Shown here one piece after another: positions 14,918 through 24,426 of a stretch of DNA of 49,211 bases (positions within the stretch are counted from its first letter, which is position 1; each line of letters opens with the position of its first letter). Made by a program: the position numbers and the translations under genes. Source of the DNA: Kitasatospora griseola (GTDB lineage Bacteria > Actinomycetota > Actinomycetes > Streptomycetales > Streptomycetaceae); assembly GCF_014648555.1 (NCBI RefSeq), contig NZ_BMRI01000029.1, positions 1 through 49,211 on the forward strand, in the 5' to 3' direction. The notes under the pieces were generated by a model. The model did not search any database, was not told the DNA's origin, and was given only the letters and a program-made list of their open reading frames with translations.

Positions 14918-15898
14918 TCACAGCTCGGGCGCGCCGTCGGTGAGGTGGTCGCCGAGCGGGGTGCGGTGGTAGAGGACGCGGCGGCCGAGCCGGGTGCGGT
15001 CGACCAGGCCGGTGTCGCGCAGGACGGCCAGGTGGCCGCCGACCGTGCCCACCGACTGGCCCATCAGGGCGGCGAGTTCGCTGGTGGTGGCGGGGACGTC
15101 GAGATGGCGGAGGATCACCGCACGGCCCGCGCCGACCAGCCGGGCGAGGGCCCGGTCGCCGCCGGACGCGGGGCCGGCGACGCCCGTCCCGCGGGCCGGG
15201 TAGACCAGTGCGTGCGGCCGGCCGGGCGCGTGGCACAGCCAGGAGCTGCGGCGGGCGCTGACCGGGACGAACAGCATGCCGTCCGCGCCGACCACCCGGT
15301 CCGGGCCGGGCTGGTCGCTGAACCGGATGGCGTCCGCGCCGACCCACGCGCTGCGGCGGTTCATCAGGTGCAGGGCCCGCGGCCAGCCGTGCGCGGCCAG
15401 CAGCCCGGCCCGGTGGGTGACGTCGCGCTGCAGGACGGCCCGGCGGGCCGGCCAGTCGGCGGCGACGTGGGTGTCCCAGACCTCGCGGAACAGCTCGGCG
15501 GCCCGCGCCCCGTGGTCACGTCCGGTGAACCAGTCCAGCTGCTGCCGGTCCTCCCAGCTGTGCGCCACCGACAGCCGCAGGCTCTCCCGCACCGCCTCGT
15601 CCGGCACTCGCGCCACCTCGGCGAGTTCGGACTCCAGGGTGGTCTCCATCCCCCCGCCCGGCGGCACCACCAGATGGTCCGGCAGGTACTTGGTGGCCGA
15701 GATCAGTCCGACCAGCCCCCGCGCGTACGGGTCCGTCCGCAGCCGGTCGTGGAACGCCACCCGGTGCCGGGCGTGCCACTGCGGATGCCACGAATCGGCT
15801 GCGGGCCGGGCGAGTTGGACGATCGTCGCGAGCGTCTCGGCGAACGGCGACAGGGCGAACCGGGAGCGCGACAGCGCCAGCGAGTCCAGTCTCAGCAT
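14918..15898 (-). CDS. ArsR-type regulator with DUF5937-like N-terminal domain, 326 aa
   Basis: C-terminal winged helix of the ArsR type (about 237-326: LARLVGAGRAVILRHLDVPATTSELAALMGQSVGTVGGHLAVLRDTGLV, then RLGRRVLYHRTPLG). The N-terminal 230 residues (LALSRSRFALSPFAETLATIVQL...) match the longer Streptomyces regulators annotated DUF5937, probably a ligand-sensing or dimer domain. ATG 15898 is chosen; GTG codons just upstream (15901, 15904) are also possible. It is divergent from an MFS exporter and shares with it an intergenic palindrome, so it probably represses both genes. Confidence 0.85.
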   Translation of the reverse strand: MLRLDSLALSRSRFALSPFAETLATIVQLARPAADSWHPQWHARHRVAFHDRLRTDPYARGLVGLISATKYLPDHLVVPPGGGMETTLESELAEVARVPDEAVRESLRLSVAHSWEDRQQLDWFTGRDHGARAAELFREVWDTHVAADWPARRAVLQRDVTHRAGLLAAHGWPRALHLMNRRSAWVGADAIRFSDQPGPDRVVGADGMLFVPVSARRSSWLCHAPGRPHALVYPARGTGVAGPASGGDRALARLVGAGRAVILRHLDVPATTSELAALMGQSVGTVGGHLAVLRDTGLVDRTRLGRRVLYHRTPLGDHLTDGAPEL

Positions 15899-15927
15899 CA
15901 CCACGACGAAGTCCGCCCTTCCTCCAG

Positions 15928-15947
15928 GTTTCGGTGAACGGCGAAAC
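15928..15947. promoter_or_regulatory. Inverted repeat in the arsR-MFS divergent promoter region
   Basis: GTTTCG (15928-15933) and CGAAAC (15942-15947) form a perfect 6-bp inverted repeat with an 8-bp centre, in the 87-bp gap between the divergent genes. This is the likely operator of the ArsR-type protein. Confidence 0.55.
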
Positions 15948-15985
15948 GATAGAGCCCCGGCGGCGCACCCTCGCACACTCTGCGG

Positions 15986-17182
15986 ATGCTTCCACCACTC
16001 CTTCACCACTCCGGCTTCCGCCGGTTCTTCACCGGCCGCGCGATCTCGCTGTTCGGCAGCGCGATGGCGCCGGTGGCGCTGGCGTTCGCGGTGCTCGACG
16101 GCTCCGGCCGGGCCGCCGACCTGGGCGTCGTGCTCGCCCTGCGGACGCTCCCCATGCTGGCGTTCCTGCTGCTGGGCGGCGCGATCGCCGACCGCCTGCC
16201 GCGCCGCACCGTCCTGCTCACCACCCACCTCGGGGCCGGCCTCACCCAGGGCGCGGTCGCGGCCCTGCTGCTGACCGGCCACTACGCACTCGGCCCGATC
16301 GCCGCCCTGGAGTTCCTCAACGGCCTGCTCACGGCCTTCACCTCGCCCGCCCTGGTCGGCGTCCTGCCCGAGCTCGTCCCGCGCGAGCAACTGCGCCCCG
16401 CCAACGCCCTGTTGGGCATCGCCGCGAACGGCAGCAAGGTGTTCGGCCCGGCCCTGGCCGGACTGCTGGTGGCGAGCGCGGGCGCCGGCTGGGCGGTGGC
16501 CGTCGACGCGCTCAGCTACCTGCCGGCCGCACTCTGCCTCGCCCGGCTGCCCGCCGGCCGGATCCGCAGCCAACGGGCCGCCCTGCTACCGGAGTTGCGC
16601 GAAGGCTGGACGGCGTTCCGGCGCACCCGGTGGATCTGGTGGACGACCTGGTCGTACTGCGCGACCAACCTGCTGCTCACCGGGCCCTGGCAGATCCTCG
16701 GCCCCCAGCTCTCCGGCCCCGCCCTCTGGGGCACCCTGCTCGGCGCCCGGGGCGCCGGCCTGCTGCTGGCCGGCGCCGTGCTCTACCGGCTGGCCCTGCC
16801 CCGTCTGCTCGCCGCCGGTCAACTCGCGGGCCTGGCACTCCCGTTGCCGCTGCTCGCCCTCGGCCTGCACGCCACCGTCCCGTGGCTGGTCGCCGCCGCC
16901 CTCGTCGCCGGCCTCGGCAGTGCGCTCGCCGCCACCGCCTGGGACACCTCGCTCCAGGAACACCTGCCGGCCGATGTGCTCTCCCGGGTCGCCTCCCACG
17001 CCGACGTCTTCTCCTATCTCGCCATCCCCCTGGGCCAGTTGGCCTGCGGCCCGCTCGCCGCCCATTACGGCCCGCACACCGTCGCCGCCGCCACCGCCCT
17101 CGCCCAGGCCGCCCTGACGCTGCTCCCGCTCCTCGCCCCGTCCGTCCGCACCCTCCCGCACGGCCGACCGGCCGTGGCCTGA
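15986..17182 (+). CDS. MFS exporter, 398 aa
   Basis: Twelve-helix major facilitator of the MFS_3/EntS-like type. Motif A-like loop GGAIADRLPRRTVLL (about 65-79) follows helix 2, and LEFLNGLLTAFTSPALVGVLPELVPREQLRPANALLGIAANGSKVFGPALAG (about 108-159) is the typical core of this subgroup, which exports siderophores or macrolide-like drugs. ATG start 87 nt from the divergent regulator gene. The pair looks like a drug-responsive efflux unit. Confidence 0.88.
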   Translation: MLPPLLHHSGFRRFFTGRAISLFGSAMAPVALAFAVLDGSGRAADLGVVLALRTLPMLAFLLLGGAIADRLPRRTVLLTTHLGAGLTQGAVAALLLTGHYALGPIAALEFLNGLLTAFTSPALVGVLPELVPREQLRPANALLGIAANGSKVFGPALAGLLVASAGAGWAVAVDALSYLPAALCLARLPAGRIRSQRAALLPELREGWTAFRRTRWIWWTTWSYCATNLLLTGPWQILGPQLSGPALWGTLLGARGAGLLLAGAVLYRLALPRLLAAGQLAGLALPLPLLALGLHATVPWLVAAALVAGLGSALAATAWDTSLQEHLPADVLSRVASHADVFSYLAIPLGQLACGPLAAHYGPHTVAAATALAQAALTLLPLLAPSVRTLPHGRPAVA

Positions 17183-17201
17183 CCCGTCGCCGGCCGGAGC
17201 G

Positions 17202-17672
17202 TCACGCGTACCGGACCAGCAGGCCGTGGCGGTAGCGGGCGGTCCGGGCGAGGAACGTGCGCAGGGCGGCGTACTCGGCGGCGAGGTGGTCGAGCGCGTG
17301 CGGGTCGTCGTCCCCGAGTTCGGCCGGGTCGAGGCCGGCGGCCAGGACGTCGAACGGAAGGTCGGCCAACCGGCGTTCGACAGCCGCGACCTGCTCGGGC
17401 ATGAGGAGGCGGGGCGGGCCGTAGCCCCAATCCTCCGCGCCGGGGAGCGGCCGGTCGCCGTGGACGAGGTCGGCGGGAAGGTCGCAGCGGCCCAGCAGCA
17501 CGGCCAGCTCGTCCCAGGCCGGCCCGGTCTCGTGGAGGCGCCGCTCGGAGGGCGCGCGCAACTCTTCCCGCTCCGTCTGTTCGTCCCTGAACTCCTCGGC
17601 CCAGCCCGGCTGTTCGACGGCGCGGGCGAGGTCGGCGGCGGAGAGCCGGAGGTAGCTTCCGAGGATGCTCAT
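17202..17672 (-). CDS. DUF1877 (YfbM-like) protein, 156 aa
   Basis: Soluble protein of usual family length, starting MSILGSYLRLSAADLARAV, the DUF1877 opening (SI.G....LS...L..L). Later stretches (WDELAVLLG, LPADLVHGDRPLPGAEDWGYGPPRLLMPEQVAAVERRLADLPFDVLAAG) match the rest of the family. Function is unknown in all organisms. ATG 17672 is chosen because the three upstream residues of the longer frame are not conserved. Confidence 0.8.
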   Translation of the reverse strand: MSILGSYLRLSAADLARAVEQPGWAEEFRDEQTEREELRAPSERRLHETGPAWDELAVLLGRCDLPADLVHGDRPLPGAEDWGYGPPRLLMPEQVAAVERRLADLPFDVLAAGLDPAELGDDDPHALDHLAAEYAALRTFLARTARYRHGLLVRYA

Positions 17673-17718
17673 GCGCGGCATCCTGGCAGCCGCCTGCGAC
17701 AGCAGCGACTGGGACGGC

Positions 17719-18447
17719 CTAACGGCCGGAGCGCCCCGAGCGGCGGCGCACCAGCAGGGCGACCAGCGTGCCGATCACGGCGACGGCGATCAGGCCGCCG
17801 AGGACGATCGTCGTGGTGCTCTCGCCGTTGTCGTCGTCGGCCTTCTCGGTGCTGCCGGACGGCGTGGGCGACGGCGGGGCGCTGGCGGTGAGGGTGGCGG
17901 AGACCGAGGCGGCGGGGGCCGGGGCCGAGGGCGCCGCGGCGGCGGGCAGCGCGGTGGCACCAGCCGCGGCCGGGCGCAGCGCGAGGACGGGCGCGGGGTG
18001 CTCCGGCTTGGCGTCGCCCTGCGGGGTCTCGATCCACCGGTCGGTGTGACCGTCGGAGTAGTCGACCAGGGTCTTGAACACCACCGAAGTGGTGGACGGA
18101 AGTTGACGGACCTTCACGCTGTACTCGGCGGCCGCGCCGGGCGCGAGGGCCGGGCCGGCGACCGTCCAGCCGTCGGCGGTGGGGGTGAAGGCCCAGCCGT
18201 CGGGGGTCTTGTCGGGCGTGATGTCGGCGGGGGCGAGCCCGGCGGGCAGCGTGACCTTGACGTCCGTGATGCCCGCAGTGGAGGACTCGCCCTCGGCGGA
18301 GAAGGTGACGGTGGCATCGACGGCGAGCGCCTGCGCGGTCGAGGAGTTGACCTCGACGTGCGCGGCGGCGGGGCCGGCCACCCCGAGGACCACCCCCAGG
18401 CTGAGGAGGGCGGTCAGGGCGTGGCGAGGCGCTCGCGGTCGCTGCAT
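17719..18447 (-). CDS. ycnI: YcnI-like copper-binding membrane-anchored protein, 242 aa
   Basis: DUF1775/YcnI domain protein exported by a signal peptide (LTALLSLGVVLGVAGPAAA) so that the mature chain starts with His30 (HVEVNSS). Known YcnI proteins bind Cu(II) through this N-terminal His with a Glu and a Trp. Candidates here are Glu52/Glu54 (AEGESS) and Trp137 (DRWIETP). A Ser/Pro/Ala linker (about 160-210) and one C-terminal membrane helix (IVLGGLIAVAVIGTLVALLV) followed by arginines anchor it with the domain outside. Neighbouring copper genes such as ycnJ/copC are absent here; the CopD-type gene is 29 kb away. Confidence 0.9.
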   Translation of the reverse strand: MQRPRAPRHALTALLSLGVVLGVAGPAAAHVEVNSSTAQALAVDATVTFSAEGESSTAGITDVKVTLPAGLAPADITPDKTPDGWAFTPTADGWTVAGPALAPGAAAEYSVKVRQLPSTTSVVFKTLVDYSDGHTDRWIETPQGDAKPEHPAPVLALRPAAAGATALPAAAAPSAPAPAASVSATLTASAPPSPTPSGSTEKADDDNGESTTTIVLGGLIAVAVIGTLVALLVRRRSGRSGR

Positions 18448-18457
18448 GGGCGTGACT

Positions 18458-19885
18458 CTACCGGTCGCGGGCCGTCAAGCGGCCGCGAACGGCGGCGTGG
18501 ACCTCGGCTTCTTCGGCCGGGTCGGCGGCCAGGCGGCGCAGGCGTTCGAGAACGCGGGCGTCGCCCGTGGTGATGACATGGGTGGCGGCGAGCTCCCGGG
18601 TGGACTCCTCGCAGTCCCACAGGCACTCGACCGCGGGCCCCTCCCCGAAGTACGGGTCGGTGACGGCCAGGGCCTGGGCGGCCCGGCCGCGCAGCTCCGA
18701 GGAGACCGCCTCGCCGTAGACGTGCCGCAGGGCGGGCACCGCGGCGTGGGCGCGCAGTCGGCCGATGCCGTCGACGAGGCTGCCGAGGCCGGTGCCGGTG
18801 ACGCCGTTCAGGGAGATCCATTGATGGAGTGCGGCGACCACCAGCGGGGCGTCGCAGGCTTCGCCCGCGTCGGCGAGGAGGCGGACGGCGGCTTGGCCGA
18901 GGGCGCTGTCGGCACTGCCGGTCGCCGGGTCGGCCCAGCGGCGGGCGTGCGTGAGCGCCTCGGGACCTCGCATCCGGCCGAGCAGTTCCAGCGCGGTGGC
19001 GACGATCCGGTGGTCCAGGTCGGCGGCGGCGGCCTCGATGTGCTCGGCTGCGGCCGGGTCGCGCTGCTCGACCAGGTACCGCAGCGCGGTGCAGCGGGCG
19101 CCGGCCGGGCCGCCGGCGGCGGCCTCGTGCAGCAGCGGCGCGTCCTCGGGTCGGACCACGGCGGTCAGGCAGCGGGCGGCCGCGGCGGCGCGCCTGGCGA
19201 GCGCGCCGGGCTCGCGGCCCTCGCCCTGATCGGCCCAGGCGAGCACGTCGGCCGTGGACCAACCGGGCGTGACGCCTTGGCGGTTGAGTTGTCGCTGCCA
19301 CAGGTCGAACGGCGACTGCTCGCTCGCGGTGGCGACCCGTGGATGGTGGACGGCCCACAGCCGCCACACCCGCGGCTCGTACGCGGCGCGGATGGCTTCG
19401 CGCAGTTCGGCGTCGCCCTCCGGGTCGGCCGGGAAGCGGCGCAGGACGGCCGGGGCGAGGGCGAGCAGGGCCTCGTCGGAGTCGCGCAGGGCGAGCTCGT
19501 CGAGGGCCCAGGCCCAGTTGGTCCCGGTGGTGGTGTAGGCGCGCAGCAGGTCGAGGGCGTCGCGGCGGCCGTAGCCGGCGAGGTGGCCGAGTACGGCCAG
19601 GGCGAGGCCGGTGCGGGCCTCGTCGGTGTCGGTGGCGTCCTCGGGGGAGGTGAGGTGGAGTTCGAGGCCGGTGAGGGGGGCCTCCAACTCCATGTAGAGC
19701 CGGGCGTAGTACAAGGAGCGGTTCTCGACCTGCCAGTCGGCGCGGGGGTCGTTGGTCACGCAGCTCTCGACGGCGGCGATCGCCTCGTCGCGGTCTGCGG
19801 CCAACGCATGCAGCTGCCCGTCTCCGCGACCTCTCTGGAGGAGGCCGAGTAGGCTGGCGCTGGGCGCTATCACTGGCTCGAACAT
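18458..19885 (-). CDS. HEAT-repeat-like protein, 475 aa
   Basis: Cytoplasmic all-helical protein with repeated two-helix units typical of HEAT/armadillo repeats, for example DAPLLHEAAAGGPAGARCTALRYLVEQRDPAAAEHIEAAAADLDHRIVATALELLGRMRG (about 248-307) and LRGRAAQALAVTDPYFGEGPAVECLWDCEESTRELAATHVI (about 393-433). Such proteins bind other proteins or DNA as scaffolds; no catalytic motif is seen. Start ATG 19885 (MFEPVIAPSASLLGLLQRG) matches the beginning of similar Streptomyces proteins better than an upstream ATG. It begins 10 nt upstream of the ycnI gene on the same strand, but a functional link is not apparent. Confidence 0.75.
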   Translation of the reverse strand: MFEPVIAPSASLLGLLQRGRGDGQLHALAADRDEAIAAVESCVTNDPRADWQVENRSLYYARLYMELEAPLTGLELHLTSPEDATDTDEARTGLALAVLGHLAGYGRRDALDLLRAYTTTGTNWAWALDELALRDSDEALLALAPAVLRRFPADPEGDAELREAIRAAYEPRVWRLWAVHHPRVATASEQSPFDLWQRQLNRQGVTPGWSTADVLAWADQGEGREPGALARRAAAAARCLTAVVRPEDAPLLHEAAAGGPAGARCTALRYLVEQRDPAAAEHIEAAAADLDHRIVATALELLGRMRGPEALTHARRWADPATGSADSALGQAAVRLLADAGEACDAPLVVAALHQWISLNGVTGTGLGSLVDGIGRLRAHAAVPALRHVYGEAVSSELRGRAAQALAVTDPYFGEGPAVECLWDCEESTRELAATHVITTGDARVLERLRRLAADPAEEAEVHAAVRGRLTARDR

Positions 19886-20156
19886 GAGGTCAGCATCCGT
19901 TGCGGCGGTCGTCAAGGCAACGGGATTTCCGTCGCCGGGGTCGGTTGGCACAGCTCAGGCGCCCGGGCGCCGGAATCACCGAAGGTTACCGCCTGGGGGG
20001 CCGATCCGCACACAGGGCAACGGATTTCCGCAGGTACGGGCCCGCAGGGGGCGGCTCCGCCCGCGCGGAACCGGATCCGTCCGTACCGGATCGACCGGTT
20101 CCGGACGCTCGACCCGGCGCCGCGCGGGCCCGCCGCCGGGAGCGGCTCGGCGTGGC

Positions 20157-21647
20157 TCAGATCGGCCGGGACTCGCGGGGCGCGGGCAGTGCGGCGCGGA
20201 TCCGTTCGCGCAGCTCGGCGACGGCCGGGCGGTCCTGGTGGCGGGCGGAGAGCCGGTCCATCGCGCGCAGCCGGTCCCAGGTGCGTCTGGAGGAGGTCTG
20301 GTCGATCCCGTCGAGGACCCGGTCGGCCTGCGCCACGGCCGCGTCCGGCTCGTCGGCGATCCAGTGCACGGAGGCGAGGGTGATCCGGTCGAGCAGGGCG
20401 GAGCGTTCCCGGCCGCTCTTCTGCCGCAGCCGGATGGCCTGCAGGGCGTGGTGGGCGGCCAACGGGACGGCGGCGGCGTCGTGTTCGGCGAGGGTGCGGT
20501 GGACCAGGGCCTGCATGCCGTGCAGTTCGGCCTCGTCGAACAGCTGCATCCAGCTGGGAGTGGGCCCGTCGGCGTCCTGGACGAACAGCTGCTCGGCCTC
20601 GCCCAGGGCCCGGTGGGTGGCGTCGGAGCGGCCGAGCGAGGCCTGCGCCCAGGCTTCGACGGTGCACAGCATGGCGCGGGTGCGGGGCAGTGCGCCGTCG
20701 GCGGGGCGGGTGCCGGCCCGGGCCAGCTGCATGAGTTCGAGGGCGTCGTCGGCGCGGCCCAGGTGGAGCATCTGGCGGGCGGCGCGGGAGACCGCCTCGG
20801 CGGCCCGGGGGCGGTCGCCGGCCTCCCTGGCGGCCTGCGCGGCGATCACGAAGTAGCGCTGGGCGGTGGGTTCGAGGCCGACGTCGTGGGACATCCAGCC
20901 GGCCAGCACGGCGAGGTTGGCGGCGACCGTCCAGAGCCGGCGTTCCAGGGCGACGGGATGGCGGTGCGCGAGCAGCCCGCCGACCTCGTTGAGTTGGCCG
21001 ACCACGGCCTTGCGCTGGAGGCCGCCGCCGCGGGAGGCGTCCCAGGCCCGGAACACCTCGACCGAGCGTTCGAGGGCGGCGACCTCCTCGTTGCCGACCG
21101 GGCCCGGTGCGTTGACGTCGGCCACTACGCCCGTGGCCGGGAGGCGGCGGGGACCGGGGCGGGCGGCGGCGTCGGTGGCGCCGCCGGTGAGCCAGTCGTG
21201 CAGGTTGTCGGCGATGACCGCGCCCGCTGCGAGGGCTGCGGAGGCGCCGACCAGTCCGCGTCTGTTCAGCATGAGGTCCATTCCCGTGAACTCGGTGAGG
21301 ACCGCGGCCGTCCGATCCGGTGCCCCGGGCTCCGTCGGCGGCGCTGCCGTGTTGGCGGACCTGGCGGGTCGGTGCCGTTCGAGACCTAGGTCCTCGGTGG
21401 TGACGACACGGCCGAGCCGCTCGGTGAACACGGCCGCCAGCACCCTCGGCACCGGGTCGCGCGGGATCTCTCCCTGCTCGATCCAGCGCCGGACCCGGGA
21501 GGTGTCGGTGGACAGCTGCTGCTCGCCCAGTGCCGCACCCCGCCGGTTGACCAGCCGTGCCAATTCGCCCTTCGACCAGCCGGTCAGTGCGAAGTGGTCG
21601 GCCAACCTGCTGTTCGGCCCCCTGCTCAAATGAGCCCCCAGGTTCAT
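20157..21647 (-). CDS. NsdA-family developmental regulator, 496 aa
   Basis: Matches the NsdA/NsdB family of Streptomyces, negative regulators of morphological differentiation and antibiotic production. The N-terminal part has the characteristic [57 protein letters not shown] (about 23-79, DNA-binding-like) and [15 protein letters not shown]. The C-terminal 300 residues form tetratricopeptide-like helices ([62 protein letters not shown]). Length is normal for the family. Whether it is NsdA itself or a paralogue cannot be told from this window. ATG start with GATGAACC context; a tandem TTCGCCAGGG lies 46-65 bp upstream. Confidence 0.88.
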   Translation of the reverse strand: MNLGAHLSRGPNSRLADHFALTGWSKGELARLVNRRGAALGEQQLSTDTSRVRRWIEQGEIPRDPVPRVLAAVFTERLGRVVTTEDLGLERHRPARSANTAAPPTEPGAPDRTAAVLTEFTGMDLMLNRRGLVGASAALAAGAVIADNLHDWLTGGATDAAARPGPRRLPATGVVADVNAPGPVGNEEVAALERSVEVFRAWDASRGGGLQRKAVVGQLNEVGGLLAHRHPVALERRLWTVAANLAVLAGWMSHDVGLEPTAQRYFVIAAQAAREAGDRPRAAEAVSRAARQMLHLGRADDALELMQLARAGTRPADGALPRTRAMLCTVEAWAQASLGRSDATHRALGEAEQLFVQDADGPTPSWMQLFDEAELHGMQALVHRTLAEHDAAAVPLAAHHALQAIRLRQKSGRERSALLDRITLASVHWIADEPDAAVAQADRVLDGIDQTSSRRTWDRLRAMDRLSARHQDRPAVAELRERIRAALPAPRESRPI

Positions 21648-22046
21648 CGGCTGAGCCCGACCCTAGTCGTTCTGTCACATGCCAAGCGACCATTCGCCAG
21701 GGTTCGCCAGGGTGCGCTATGTGGTGTGCCAGTGCCGATCGGGTGTCAGGTAGGAATGCGCCAACCCGACTTCGCGTCGGAACGGCCCCCGACCGGCCCG
21801 GATGTCGACCCGACGGCTCGTCAGGAGCCGTTCCCGACCGACTGGTTCAGGGGGTGGCGCGACCGGGTGGCGCGGGGGCTCCGGGCACGGCACGGACGGT
21901 CGGATCGGACGCATTTCCCCAGGGTGCGGACGGTTCGGTGGGCCTGCTCCGCGCCCGGTGCCCGCGCCCCGCCCGGCGGCCCGGTCCCAGCCCGCCCGGG
22001 CCTCGTGAAGCTTTGCCGCCGGTCAAGGAAGGACCCTCACCCGCCC
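21648..22046. other. 399-bp divergent intergenic region
   Basis: Separates the NsdA-family gene from the kinase gene. It contains the 10-bp tandem repeat at 21693-21712. The kinase frame is open back to ATG 21756, which has GGTAGGA upstream, but the intervening residues are Arg/Pro-rich, so this is more likely untranslated leader. Confidence 0.5.
21693..21712. repeat. Tandem 10-bp repeat upstream of the nsdA-like gene
   Basis: TTCGCCAGGG occurs twice in direct succession (21693-21702 and 21703-21712), a helical-turn period that suits a regulator binding the same DNA face twice. It lies 46-65 bp before the NsdA-family start codon. Confidence 0.45.
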
Positions 22047-23207
22047 ATGTACTCCACAGCCAGTACCGGTACTCGCCCGACCGCCCCGATCGGGGTGGAC
22101 GGCGCGGTCGCGCGCCCTCAACGCTCCGGTCTGCGACACCCGACCGCCGGCGCGGGCCGTCCCGTGCAGCGCGCCGTGGAGCTGCGCGACCCGCGCGGGC
22201 GCACCACCCTGGTGACCCGCCCGATGCCGGAGCAGCCGGGCCGGTTCGGCCGTCCGGCGCCCGGGCGGGGCGGGGAGGCGTTCGTGGACCGGGTGGATCC
22301 GGCCGCGCTGCAGACCCCGGCGGTGCGTGCGGTGCTCGCCAACGTCGCGCGGATATGTCCGGCGTTCCTCCCCCGGCAGGTGCTGCGGGAGGGCACTCGG
22401 CACGTCCTGGTCGCGGGCACCATCGGCCGGGCCCCGGTGGTGGCCAAGTGCCTGGCGCCGGCGGCGCTGCGCGGTCCGCAGGCGGCGCAGCTGGTGGACC
22501 GGTTCCACCACGAGGTGGCGGTGTACCGGGCGTTCGTGCGGCACCGTCCGCCGGTGCGGATGCCGCGGCTGGTGGCGGCGGACCACGACCGCTGCGTGCT
22601 GGTGCTGGAGCGGGTCCCCGGCCGTCCGGCGGCCCGCGAACGGCACCCGGCGAACGCGCCGACCCCGGGCGAGGTGCGGGCGGTGCTCGGCGCGGTGCGC
22701 ACGCTGAACCTGTGGCGCCCGCCGACGGACGTGTTCGACCAGCCGCTGGACTACCAGACGGAGATCGCCCGGTTCCACTCGCTGGGCCTGCTCACCGACC
22801 GGGACGCGGGCGACCTGCGCGCCCTGCTGCACGGCCTGGCCGCGGTGCCGCGACAGCTGTGCCACGGCGACGCGCTGCTGGGCAACATGCTGCTGGCGCC
22901 GTCCGGCCCGGTGCTGCTCGACTGGGAGCAGGCCGGCTGGTACCTGCCGGGCTACGACCTGGCGGTGCTGTGGAGCGTGCTGTCGGGCGACACCGCGGCC
23001 CGCCGGCAGATCAGCCAACTCGCCCAGTCCGGCGGCACGCTGGCCCGGGACGCGTTCCTGGTCAACCTGACGCTGGTACTGATGCGGGAGCTGCGCATCC
23101 ACGACCTCCCGGGGGCGGGCGAGGAGCAGCGGATCATGATCCGCCGGCTGTACGACGACGCGTCGCTGGCCCGCCGCGCGGTCCGCGCGGCGGTCGGCAC
23201 CCGCTGA
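22047..23207 (+). CDS. Aminoglycoside phosphotransferase-fold kinase, 386 aa
   Basis: APH/choline-kinase-like enzyme. Seen: a probable ATP-binding Lys in PVVAKCLAP, the conserved His in [11 protein letters not shown], the catalytic loop [12 protein letters not shown] (HGD...N) and the metal-binding [20 protein letters not shown]. The N-terminal 90 residues are Arg/Pro-rich and poorly structured. The start ATG at 22047 follows AAGGAAGGA; a longer frame from ATG 21756 is possible. The substrate (antibiotic, choline-like compound or other) cannot be inferred. No biosynthetic neighbours. Confidence 0.85.
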   Translation: MYSTASTGTRPTAPIGVDGAVARPQRSGLRHPTAGAGRPVQRAVELRDPRGRTTLVTRPMPEQPGRFGRPAPGRGGEAFVDRVDPAALQTPAVRAVLANVARICPAFLPRQVLREGTRHVLVAGTIGRAPVVAKCLAPAALRGPQAAQLVDRFHHEVAVYRAFVRHRPPVRMPRLVAADHDRCVLVLERVPGRPAARERHPANAPTPGEVRAVLGAVRTLNLWRPPTDVFDQPLDYQTEIARFHSLGLLTDRDAGDLRALLHGLAAVPRQLCHGDALLGNMLLAPSGPVLLDWEQAGWYLPGYDLAVLWSVLSGDTAARRQISQLAQSGGTLARDAFLVNLTLVLMRELRIHDLPGAGEEQRIMIRRLYDDASLARRAVRAAVGTR

Positions 23208-23223
23208 TCCGCCCGGCGGATCG

Positions 23224-24369
23224 TCAACTGCCCAGCAGGGCTTCGCCGAGGGCGTCCAGGACGGCGTCCTCGGCGGGCAGCTGGGTGCGCAGGCTGAGGG
23301 TGTCGCGCAGGTGGCGCTCCAGCGGGTGGCGGCGGTCGAGGCCGGCGCTGCCGGTGAGGGTGAGCGCCTGCTGGACGGTGTCGGCGGCCGTGCGGGCCGC
23401 CAACAGCTGGACGGTGGGGGCCCGTTCGGCGGCGGCCGGGTCGGCGTCGGTGCGGGCGGCGAGGCCGTGCACGAGCTCCTCGGCGCCGGTGAGCCGGGCG
23501 TCGAGTTCGCCGACCGGGCGGCGGTGTGCGGCGGTGCCGCGCAGGCGGCCGGCGGACCAGTCGAGGGCGGCCCGGGCGGTGCCCAGCAGGACGGCGGTGA
23601 GGGCGAGTTGACGCCAGGCGGCGGTCAGCGGGTGGGCCGCCGCCACCGGGGTGCGGGACAGCAGGGCGGCGTCGGTGCCGACCCGGGCGCCGTCCAGCAG
23701 GACGTCGTGTCCGGCGGCGGCACGCAGGCCGAGCTGGTCCGCGGCGGGGTCGATCTCCAGCCCGACGCTGTCGGCGCGGACCAGGAACAGGCCGGTCCGG
23801 GGCAGCTGCTCCTCGGTACGGGCTTCGACGGCGAGCCAGGCGAGGGCCTCGGCGCCGGCACAGTGCGCGGCGCGGCCGGTGAGCTGCCAGGCGTCGCCGT
23901 GCCAGTGGGCGGTGACGGCGGGCGGCCGGCCGGTTCCGGCCCGCAGGGTGCCGACCAGTGCCGGGCCGCGGCGGGATTCGGTGAGCAGCCGCCGGTAGAG
24001 CGCGGCGGGCCAGGGCGCGGTGCGGGCCTGTTCGGCGTGGTGCAGCAGGGTGTGGGCGGTGAGCAGCGCGACGGAGGCGTCGCCGCGGCCGAGCCGGCTC
24101 AACACCCGGACGGTGTCGGCGAGTCCGGCGCCGGGCCCGCCGTAGCGCTGGCCGACCGTCAGGGTGAGCAGTCCGGCTTCGTGGACGGTTTCGACGCCCT
24201 GGTACGGGAAGGTGCCGTCGCGGTCGTGTTCGGCGGCGCGGGCGGCGAGCAGGTCGACCACCCGGGGCAGCCGGTCGAGGGCCCGGTCGAGCGCGGTGGC
24301 CGACTCGTGGGGGTCCCGCTCGACGACGGGTGCGGTGACGGCGGGGCTGTGCGCGGGGGTGCGGGGCAT
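23224..24369 (-). CDS. Acyl-CoA dehydrogenase-like flavoenzyme (SfnB/DszC-like), 381 aa
   Basis: Acyl-CoA dehydrogenase fold: N-terminal helices with VETVHEAGLLTLTVGQRYGGPGAGLADTVRVLSRLGRGDASVALLTAHTLLHH (about 60-110), a middle beta domain (about 135-225) and C-terminal helices ending in QQALTLTGSAGLDRRHPLERHLRDTLSLRTQLPAEDAVLDALG. The catalytic glutamate of true dehydrogenases is not evident, and the pattern resembles SfnB/DszC-type flavin monooxygenases for organosulfur compounds. Support comes from the 26-codon leader peptide upstream, of a type found before sulfur-metabolism genes. It probably helps release sulfur from organic sources when cysteine is scarce. Confidence 0.82.
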   Translation of the reverse strand: MPRTPAHSPAVTAPVVERDPHESATALDRALDRLPRVVDLLAARAAEHDRDGTFPYQGVETVHEAGLLTLTVGQRYGGPGAGLADTVRVLSRLGRGDASVALLTAHTLLHHAEQARTAPWPAALYRRLLTESRRGPALVGTLRAGTGRPPAVTAHWHGDAWQLTGRAAHCAGAEALAWLAVEARTEEQLPRTGLFLVRADSVGLEIDPAADQLGLRAAAGHDVLLDGARVGTDAALLSRTPVAAAHPLTAAWRQLALTAVLLGTARAALDWSAGRLRGTAAHRRPVGELDARLTGAEELVHGLAARTDADPAAAERAPTVQLLAARTAADTVQQALTLTGSAGLDRRHPLERHLRDTLSLRTQLPAEDAVLDALGEALLGS

Positions 24370-24426
24370 GGCGGCGTTCCTCCGGGCTGGCGTGGTCGGT
24401 CGGGCGGTCCTGGACTCCGGGGTGGG

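Noticed and set aside
19912-21693. 593-codon minus-strand ORF in another frame of the NsdA-family gene
   Set aside because: Arg/Gly/Pro-rich shadow typical of GC-rich DNA; the NsdA frame has the recognisable domain.
21756-22046. 97-codon N-terminal extension of the kinase from ATG 21756
   Set aside because: Although GGTAGGA precedes it, the residues are Arg/Pro-rich and unlike the kinase fold; ATG 22047 has the better ribosome site.
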